Shown here: in pieces, positions 56,141-64,000 of the stretch
Position numbering within the stretch: position 1 is the first letter of the stretch
Layout of the letters: each line of letters opens with the position of its first letter
DNA from: Synaphobranchus kaupii
Taxonomy: Eukaryota; Chordata; Actinopteri; Anguilliformes; Synaphobranchidae
Assembly (NCBI GenBank): GCA_029718625.1
Contig: CM056378.1
Span: forward strand, 67,603,027-67,667,026
Length of the DNA: 64,000 nucleotides
Reading direction: 5' to 3'
Program-made: the position numbers and the translations under genes
Notes under the pieces: model-generated
Seen by the model: only the letters and a program-made list of their open reading frames with translations
Databases searched by the model: none
Told to the model about the DNA's origin: nothing

Positions 56141-58516
56141 TTAACCTCTGAAGACTACTAAAGCTTCTTTCAGCCTCAGCAGAAGAAGATCAGGCACAGT
56201 AAGGAGCAATCTCACAAGTATTTCCACTTGCTCAAAGAGGCCACGGACTTCTGGCAACATTACTTGCAGAATGGTTGCAACTTCACTGCTTGACTGAAAG
56301 TCATACTTTGACTTGAACATTGCTAATTGCACATTAAGAGAAGCCCTGTCCAATTCTGGGTATTGCTGCAAAACATCATCATCTGTTACTCCTGTTAATG
56401 TTTTCAAGATTCCTGATCATTAGCAGCCCTTCTTCCTTTTCAAAACGTTTTGCAATTTGCACACTCACAATATCTAGAACCTTGAAAAATTCTGTTCTGA
56501 AATAGTCCGCTGAGGAGGGAGGTACATGCACTGCAGCCTGACCAGCCAGGCATTTGGGAGGGTTTCGGACACGAGGCATTTCAATTGGAGACAGGTTGAG
56601 GGTTTAATTTGCAATGCTTTGTTGTAGATACCTTGAAATTTCTCTTGTGTTCTTTTCTCAGCTATTGTGTCTTTTACATAAGTAACAGCAGCAAGCATAC
56701 CATCAATGGTCTGTGTACGATTTTGAAGAGAAATATTGAGGCACTCTAATTCCTCTGAAACTTTCAAGGCAAGCAGGAGACCAAGAACTACATTGCCCTT
56801 TTGAAATCTTTCAACCAAGCCATTTGCCCTGCTGGCTGAATTTGACTTACCAGATGCTATTTCCTCTAAAGCAAGTTACAGGCTGATACTGGTTCAGTAG
56901 TGAATGAATGGCACCTGTCCACACTGTCCACCTTGTGGGACACAAGGGCCTGATAGAACGGACTGACCCGCTCTCTGATTTTGCAATAACCTGGAAAATA
57001 GACTTCATTTTCATTGACTCGCCAAATAAAAGTCCCAATTCATGAACCCATTTCAAAGAGTCACAGAGAACAGGAGAACCTGTGCAGGCCTGTTGTGTAA
57101 TTAGGTTCACAGAATGGGGTCTACAATGGGGCAAGAGGTTGATGCTGCTTGATAATAGCCTGTGCTCCTGAATATTTGCCTGCCATGTTTGCAGCACCAT
57201 CGTAGGCCTGCTCTTTCAACCCAGTGGTAGACAAATTTAGACGGACATCCATAAAAACCATAAAGACATCCATAAAAACGTTTGCAAGGTTCTTTCCTGT
57301 TGTCACATTCACCTCATACAGGCAAACAAATTCCTCATGAACTACCAGATCATGGTCAGCATATCTCAGACATATTGCTTCCTGCTCCTTCCCAGATACA
57401 TCTTGTGTGTGTAATGTGGAGTGAAAGATTCGGAGAACCAAACGCCACAACCAAGGAATCTGAAAGCGTAATTCGTTAAATACGCCACTAAGCGGACAGC
57501 TCCGCAGTAACAGAAGAAATAAAACAAAATAATGGGAATAAAACCCCCTCGGCGTAAGCCAACGCAAAACAACCCCAAAAGAGGGCAACTCGGCGATAGC
57601 GAGTAGTAAACAACAAAGGAACCTCACGCACTCACACAAGAGGCGTATAACTAGAGGTCAGAGAAAAACAAAAGAAAGCCCGTGTAACAAGGCGAAAGAA
57701 ACGTAATAGAAAAATAACCTGTTACCTACAGCTCTAGGTGTGAACGAGCTGACAAAAAGGTAACAGGTAGAGGAAAAATAAAGGATAAAGAGAGAAGGAA
57801 AAAAAAAGACTAAATAAATCTTTACCCTAACTCCTTAACCGGACTACCTATGTTTCTGACGAGTAACAACCAGAAACATAGAGACCGCTATCATAGAGAC
57901 TTTTCCTTAACAACTCCGATAGTCAAAAGCAAAGACAATCTCGAAGCGTCGGCAATGCGGAACACCTGTGCTATTTATAACCGGCAGGAAATCCAAAACA
58001 GGTGAAAGGAATAATTGCTGGGCGAGATTCAAACACCGAAACGGATGCAGAAAAATCCGATAGATCGCCCCGATATCGTCAAACAAAAGAACGACCGCAG
58101 AAACAACAGCAGGCTGCCAGAAACCATGACAGTGTGCCATCCATTATCACAGAAAACTGCAGCTGTGGAAGTGACCTGATGTTATCTGCAATTTCATGAA
58201 CTATTGAGTTGCTCAATAAAGTTAGGATCTCATTTTGAACTTGGGGACAAGTATAGTCAATTTAGGAACTCAACCATTTGATCAGACCAGGGTCATCCTC
58301 AGATTTATAATTTAGTAACTGAGCAAAGTTTCCCTCACTGTCATCATGCCCTCTTAGAGCTATACCCTGCCTTGCCAAGAACTGTACAGCACTAATTATT
58401 TTTAACAGACAAGTTATTGCCTCCTGTTGCTGTGATGCCCCTACATTAGATAGTTGCACATCCACTGATCTAGTCTCATAGATTTGTGTTGCTATGGCTG
58501 CCTTGTGTAGGGACAA
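56141..58516 (-). pseudogene. ZMYM1-like hAT transposase pseudogene
   Basis: A minus-strand transposase in pieces. 58,516-58,262 reads ISAVQFLARQGIALRGHDDS, EGNFAQLLNYKSEDDPGLIK, then a stop. The next part, LPQLQFSVIMDGT, is interrupted by the LTR. It resumes with QDVSGKEQEAICLRYADHDL, FVCLYEV, LKEQAYDGAANMAGKYSGAQ, a core hAT motif with the conserved DGAANM stretch. Then CRPHSVNLITQQ, RPLCPTRWTVWTGAI and a helical tail follow (56,818-56,141). This protein would cut and join hAT ends. At least three frameshifts or stops plus the LTR inactivate it. Apparent upstream residues of one 172-codon frame come from the LTR, not the transposase. Confidence 0.88.
57410..58131 (-). mobile_element. Solo LTR with 5-bp target duplication
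   Basis: Read on the minus strand it begins TGTCATGGTT and ends CCACATTACA, a 722-bp unit with TG...CA ends. GTGTG flanks both sides on the plus strand (57,405-57,409 and 58,132-58,136). Excision restores the codons of the interrupted transposase in frame (VIMDGT-QDVSGKEQ). A GGTTATAAATAGCAC box sits near 57,970 on the minus strand. 5-bp duplications are typical of gypsy and some endogenous retroviral LTRs; no internal genes remain. Confidence 0.93.
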
Positions 58517-58519
58517 CAG

Positions 58520-59865
58520 GAACTACAATTCCATACAGTCCACGGTAGGCTCCTCCTCCATGTTGGAAGTGACGTAGGACGTTATACCAGTTGTGATTTC
58601 CGTCCGCACTGTAATGTGATACTGCGCAGCGGAAATGCGCGACTGGCAATAAAGTTTATAAAAGGGGCAACACGGTCGCTCCTTCGCACAGTTCTTCCGG
58701 TTCAGTTGTCCGCTCAACTCGACAGGGCCTTCACTGTCTCGTCTCACGGCCCCGTGCGGCCTGCACGCCCGGGGAAGAGCCCTCGCTCCACAAGGAAGCA
58801 CAGCCGTCCATGACGCCCATCCAGCTGAGTGAGGCGGACTCATCTACCCCTGGCTTTCGGCCACGGAGGACCGGAGACTAGACGCAAGGAGACATCGCAA
58901 GCACCATGTGGTCAAGAAGAACCACCAACCATTGATCCTGCAGCACAGCACCACCAGAGCAGCGCTCATCCCCAAAGAGGCAAGCGGTCTGCAGCAGGAT
59001 CAGCTGCGTATTTCGGGGGAAATAACTGCAACCCCAGGATAGGGCGACCAGTTCCCCTTCCCATCGTAACCTTGCCGACAAAAGAAACCAGTTCCAGGGA
59101 CTCAAGTAATGCGACCGGTTCCATTATTTACCCCAACGAACTGCAACCACAGGATTGGGCGACCGGATTTCCCCTTTTCATTGTGAGTGTGCAATCCAAC
59201 AGAGGAACCTATTTAACGTACTTTAATTCAAGTAAGGCTGTAACTTGGGCATAGCTTATTAGTTAGCAACCGCAACATGTTTGTGACTGGATGTATGTAA
59301 CTGTACTATTGAATGGTTAATGTGTGTTATGTAAAAGTTTTGTGTTACCATTTTACTTTGGATGGCTGTAAGCCATCCACCGCGCTGCGTTAGGTTTAAT
59401 GCATCATGCACAGAATGTATCTTGCATGTGATCTGTCTTTAAAAACTAACCAGTCGTAATCTTAACACTGCACGCTGATCTCAATGCACACGCATCGATA
59501 AGCTTACGGCTTATCCCTTATGTGTATGGTATGGTTCATGCGCCACCATTAGCTAGCTCCAGCGAGAGCTAGTTTCAAACCTCCCTCCATTTTAGTTTCT
59601 TTGTTCTCTCTGAACAGGTGTCCGAGGCAACCCCCCACACGCAGGAGAACATGGAAACCCCCAGGTGCGCACACGCACACGCACGCACACACACACACAC
59701 ACATAGTTTGTTGTACATTATAGTAATGAATCATGCTTTGCTCTGTTTGGCACTTTGTGTTCAATAAACTATTACATTTTCCAAGATTGTCTGTATTAAT
59801 GTTGTTCTTGTGTTGAACTGAGTCAGCCAATGCTAATCGCAGGGATTCCCCAAAATGCCTTCACC
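58520..59865 (+). other. Promoter-like unit, possible LTR-type element
   Basis: A TATA-like TTTATAAAAGGGGC at 58,657-58,670 is followed by GC-rich transcribed-looking sequence. It ends in AATAAACTATTACATTTTCC near 59,763, then a T/G-rich stretch. This promoter-to-polyadenylation layout over 1.1 kb suggests an LTR or a short retroposed transcription unit. No protein similarity is seen: a 141-codon frame at 58,829 is not recognised. Ends and duplications were not found. Confidence 0.4.
59664..59702 (+). repeat. CA microsatellite
   Basis: GCGCACACGCACACGCACGC followed by a perfect CA run. Confidence 0.98.
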
Positions 59866-60042
59866 TTCTAGCTGGATCATTTATATTAATTCGGTATCAA
59901 CTGAGTACATAATATTGTGATTTTGCTAAGACAATTATTAATGTGTAATTTTATTGGTAATTCATTTAATAATTCAAGTTTAGATTTTTAGATAGTATAT
60001 TCTCTTTTGAGAATACTATATAAAATTTTATGAGACTGATTG

Positions 60043-61579
60043 GGATGGCAGGTATGCCATCCTCCAAGTTACGGCTTGGTGGGGCATGCTCCATACCTAT
60101 ACAGCACCGAGAGTTTGGCACTTTTCAGAGTTTCTTACAGAAGTAACCACAATGACCATCGACTCTCAGCCCTTAAAAGCATTAACTTCTGTATGTTCTG
60201 ACCTCATGTAACCACACAGCATTCAGATACAACTTCACACATCGACACAATAAAGCCCCAAACTTGGGTTATATTGCCGTTTTTCTCCTTCCTCTTCCGC
60301 TTCTTCTTCTTCTTCCCATTTTTCCTGCCTCCGTCGTGATGTTATCCAATGGGGAGAATTATTCTTTGAGGGTATAGTCCGTATACCTGTTCATCAAGCT
60401 TATCGCCAACGTAGCCTACCCTTGCCTCGGCCAACATTTATTTATTCATTAATTTCTTCACTTCAGCTCTGTTCACTTTATCCTTTTCACACATAACACA
60501 ATGTTACCATAAAATTAACTACTAGGAAAATGAATAATTTACGATAATAGCCTACATTAAGAATTGATGATAGCCTCCTTTAAGCTGCAAGCCTTTAAGA
60601 GATCAGATTTATAAACCGCCAATTCCCCAAACATATCTGATTCATGGTTAGTCACTTTAAAAAAACAAAACAATACCCTCCGAATGTGGCTCTAGTCTAC
60701 GCTACTCTGCAGATAATGTAGCTTACTGCAAACACTTTTAATTATAATAATAACAATAATAAGAAGAATAATCTCTGGTATGTACTTTCTTAGTAGTATC
60801 TATTGTTTTCTTTCTGGCTAAGATTCCTGGGAAATATGCGTTGTCCAATTAAGCTTGTCAGCCAACGTTACTGTTGCCAGAGAAACGTCAGTCTGCTTCT
60901 AGTCAGGAAGCAGATACAAGCTAGGCTACTATGAAGCGAATCAACATGCATTATAGCCTACATACATTGCACTATAGAAAACTAAACTAAACCTAGCTGT
61001 CCGGTACCAAAACATTTCCCGCAGGTAACGTTCTACAGTACCGGAAAAAAAACTGCTGTGCTTATGAACTCACTAGCTTGCTAGCTAGCTCGTAGCCCAC
61101 ACATGGAAGGTTGGAGTTACGCATCCGGCAATCCAGTGTTGAATAGCCTAACGTTAAATGTATTTCATAGAATACTAATAGCCCTATTTTAAAACTGTAT
61201 TTCCATATTTTACTGATGCAAACTATTTAGGCTGTACTGGCTATTTAGGCTGTATGTCTTTCAGCTAGAATGTGTTTGCGTCTAGCCCATTGTGCATGCA
61301 TGTCTCCATATAGACTTGGTTCATTAATTTACATGCTTCTTCATGATCCATAGCTCAGGTGGTGCTGTTCATTGTATTTCATTACACATTAAATACTGAT
61401 CATCTACAAACTCTTTTAATGTAATTGTGTGCTGTCTGTAATGGGATAAGTGTTCTCATTCTTGTCAGAGGGAATTATGGTTACGCGAATGTCTGCATAC
61501 ATTTCTTTGGAATGCATGTCTCTCTACGTGTTTATCTTCATGCATTATTCATCATTAGTTAGCTATAAAAAATAAGTGA
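60043..61579. repeat. Inverted-duplicated block B' (partner 46,013-48,040)
   Basis: Reverse complement of the left block B, lacking the 46.5-kb tandem duplication and the 380-bp insertion at 47.3 kb. TTCTTCTTCTTC near 60,300 pairs with the GAAGAA run at 47,757. Confidence 0.9.
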
Positions 61580-61581
61580 TA

Positions 61582-62733
61582 TCAGATAAAAAACGTCTAC
61601 GACGTAAAAAAAAAGCCAAGTTACTCACGCATAGCCTACATAGCGCTGTCTATAAGTTCTTAATTCCAACTTGCAAAAACTAGGCCTGCCTTTAAAAGTC
61701 TTGATATCAAAATGTGGCCAAGTTACAACTAACAATATTGCCTATCGTAGCTCACATTAAATAAACTAGCTCTATTCCAAAGCAATGCTATCCAAACTTT
61801 CCTAAATTATTTAATGCAACTTGGCCCAGTATTTCTTCATCTTACCATATCAAGAGAATGTGGTCAATTAAACTGTACGTGCCACATCAAAGTGCAAAAT
61901 GAAAATAATTTATAGTGGAAATACTCTGATTCAGATGTGTTGCACTTAGAAATTAAACAGAAAAATTACTACACTATAGGGCATGTTTGAACAATTGTCT
62001 GCATCCACTGCTTTGGGTCTATGAAAAGCACAGAATTAATAAAATGTATTATTATTATACGTAATTATTATTATGTATTCATTGATTTATTTATTTGGAT
62101 TTCTATCAAAACCTGTGTCGTCCTACAGAGCGTAGATATCCTTGTGTTCACAAAATCTGTTTGCAAATATCATGAATACTATTATGTTAAGAAAATTGGT
62201 ATTTGCCACCATCTGACCCACAAACGTGTGGATACGTTTGTAAAAATGCCATATGTACGCTATTTTCTAGGTAAAAATATTACTAATTTTTATCTGCATT
62301 TATTTATTCATCACCCCTTTCTCTATTGTACATGATGTTTCTTGATATAAATTTCTGTTTGTGAATTGTAAAGAAATCTGTAGCAGCAGTTAACATTTTA
62401 AAACCTGTACATTTTGTAAAGTAAACTTGCCAACAAAGTATAACCATATCCTTTCTGGAGTGTAATTATTCATCAACTGTTAAAAACATTAATTGAAATC
62501 ATTTGTTGTTCCATGAGGCACAATCTCTTCATATGCTAAGATGAAGAAACACAGGGCCAAGTTGCATTAAATAATTTAGGAAAGTTTGGATAGCATTGCT
62601 TTGGAATAGAGCTAGTTTATTTAGTGTGAGCTACGATAGGCAATATTGTTAGATGTAACTTGGCCACATTTTGATATCAATACTTTTAAAGGCAGGCCTA
62701 GTTTTTGCAAGTTGGAATTAAGGACTTATTTAA
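61582..62733. mobile_element. Long-TIR element, second copy (inverted, one end truncated)
   Basis: Starts TCAGATAAAAAACGTCTACG after TA (61,580-61,581). Its second arm runs from about 62,536 to GAATTAAGGACTT near 62,727, and the last 60 bp or so of the terminus is missing. It has no Harbinger insertion, giving the empty site for 44,907-45,890. The 104-codon frame at 62,021 has no family resemblance. Confidence 0.85.
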
Positions 62734-63254
62734 AATCATACCTAGCTAACAAGCTAGTGCGAGATCAATACGTGGATAACCATCACTTTTATATTAACAC
62801 CTATACACCATTAATAGTATTACTAATCCTGATTAATAAATTGCTGCTCCTGCTGCCCCAGTCCTTTGATTCTTTTACCTACAGCCAATAGAAACCGAAG
62901 GTTTCTCCTGCATTACAGAGGCATTCGAATACCGGGATATTCAATGCTCGTACAGCTGGTAGAATTAACCGTGTTAATTCAACCATCTGTTTAAGCAATT
63001 GTATGTTAGTGGCCCTGCGAAGCCCAGTAATCTCAAAAGTCATTGGAGAACATTAAGCTTGTTACCGCCTAGCTGCTACTACCATGCATTTCATCTAGCT
63101 CCAATTCGTAACCAAAGTTCTCTACCACCTAGCTGCCACTACCGTTGCGGAGGGCAGTCCTTTACTCTCTCCTCATTAGGTTCAATTTGAGATGGGTTTT
63201 TGAACTGAAGAATTCTCAAGATGAAGATGAAAATAGCAGAGTTTTCTATTAAGT
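62734..63254. other. No gene seen
   Basis: Contains two related words (CCGCCTAGCTGCTACTACC near 63,066 and CCACCTAGCTGCCACTACC near 63,125). No coding signal is visible. Confidence 0.55.
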
Positions 63255-64000
63255 TTAATCTTTTATTAACCCCTTTGCTTAGAAGGTGACGCCAGCAGAA
63301 CCTTTTTGCTCAACTGAGACATTCGTTGCTACTGCAGCCAAACTATTATTGGAAATCACAAACTCTGTGTTTTAAATTTATTGGTAGACGGTTTGTGACG
63401 ATTTCTGCCGAATACGGAGTTTCTAAGTGTCACTATTTCCCCGTAGCAAGTCCATTTAACAAGCAACCCCCCACCTAGTCTATACCTACCCATGCGTGAC
63501 ATAGTGGACAATAGCGTCTATGTTTGAGTTCATAAATATATTTATTCATCATATAAAATTACAATAACGTCATAGCAACAAGATAAACCCAACAATAGCC
63601 TGATTGTATGCCAGAAAAGCCATGAAAAGCCCTGCTCACTCAAATGCAAAATAAACTGTGAAAGTACTGTCTCATTCTATCATGTATTCTACTAGCAATA
63701 TATGCTACTAAATATGAAATAAATATACAATCCTACCATCGGTTTTACACATCGTGATGTTCCTTTCAAAATTCAGTGGTCATTTATTGTTTGGTACAAT
63801 CGGTTTGAGAAATATACAACACTTTATACCGCTATTACACTATCTGAAACGTCGGCGCGTAATACCCCCATGCCCTGTACGCCTGTCTCATTCATTACAG
63901 TTCATTCTGGTTTAATTGTCGGCTTTTTTATCCAATAGAGTACATTATAACCTCAGCAACGGTATATGCCATGTCTTTTTGGGTGCTTTGAGCAATTTAC
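63255..64000. repeat. Inverted-duplicated block C' (partner 48,540-49,705), runs off the edge
   Basis: Reverse complement of block C without the 407-bp MITE. The match continues to the last base of the window, so the true extent is unknown. Confidence 0.92.

Larger units (their letters stand above)
55258..58516 (-). mobile_element. hAT element, ZMYM1-like group, one end only
   Basis: Left end CAGGGGCGTAGCCATCATTT at 55,258 is a hAT-type terminus. The transposase lies on the minus strand and is split by a solo LTR. Sequence similarity stops at about 58,516, where another unit begins, so the other terminus and target duplication are lost. Confidence 0.75.

Noticed and set aside
57121..57639. 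172-codon frame as a new fusion protein
   Set aside because: Its first part is LTR sequence and only the second part is transposase. The junction is the LTR insertion site, so it is a by-product.
58829..59254. 141-codon frame as a gene
   Set aside because: No family resemblance. It lies in a promoter-like repeat unit, and repeated ATAGGGCGACC and GATTGGGCGACC words suggest local duplication rather than coding sequence.

Overview
The window looks like intergenic or heterochromatic DNA of a ray-finned fish. The transposon mix points there: Tc1-like elements, several hAT groups, PIF/Harbinger, an L2/CR1-type LINE, a Penelope-like fragment, a Ngaro-like tyrosine-recombinase retroelement, tRNA-derived SINEs and retroviral or gypsy-type solo LTRs. 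The species cannot be named from the sequence. I see no intact host gene, rRNA, functional tRNA, CRISPR array or bacterial feature. Every protein signature recognised belongs to a mobile element, and almost all are broken.

Layout. (1) 1-17,081: one very large minisatellite of 45- and 48-bp units, about 15.5 kb and roughly 330-340 units, running off the left edge. It has higher-order periods of 1,562, 786, 1,150 and 2,505 bp. A 1,607-bp non-autonomous hAT element with an 8-bp target duplication splits it at 5,774-7,380, and that element carries a 220-bp inverted repeat. (2) About 17,474-31,718: the outer ends look like the split repeats of a plus-strand Ngaro-like element. Between them lie an LTR-like unit, a complete but dead Tc1 element (19,597-21,216) and a 7,041-bp hAT composite (21,493-28,533). 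The composite holds a solo LTR, a 5'-truncated L2 LINE with an 875-codon open frame, and a SINE. (3) 31.3-33.2 kb: short minisatellites. (4) 33,823-42,257: a second, minus-strand Ngaro-like element with split repeats (A1 ... RT/RNase H ... B1-A2-B2), broken by insertions and holding a 165-bp satellite. (5) 42,769-49,705: a BED-finger hAT, a long-TIR element with a Harbinger element inside one arm, and unique-looking DNA. This block recurs inverted and in changed order at 60,043-64,000. (6) 50,270-52,956: a hAT with a Tc1 deletion derivative and a Penelope 3' end inside it. (7) 53-59.9 kb: a Tc1 end, a minisatellite holding a Harbinger MITE, a SINE, a ZMYM1-like hAT pseudogene split by a solo LTR with a 5-bp target duplication, and a promoter-like unit.

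The elements do not cooperate as a pathway. The window is a record of nested insertion, and the target duplications and rejoined sites give the order of events. The least explained items are the giant minisatellite, whose units resemble 3' splice sites, and the inverted, permuted duplication across 44-64 kb.
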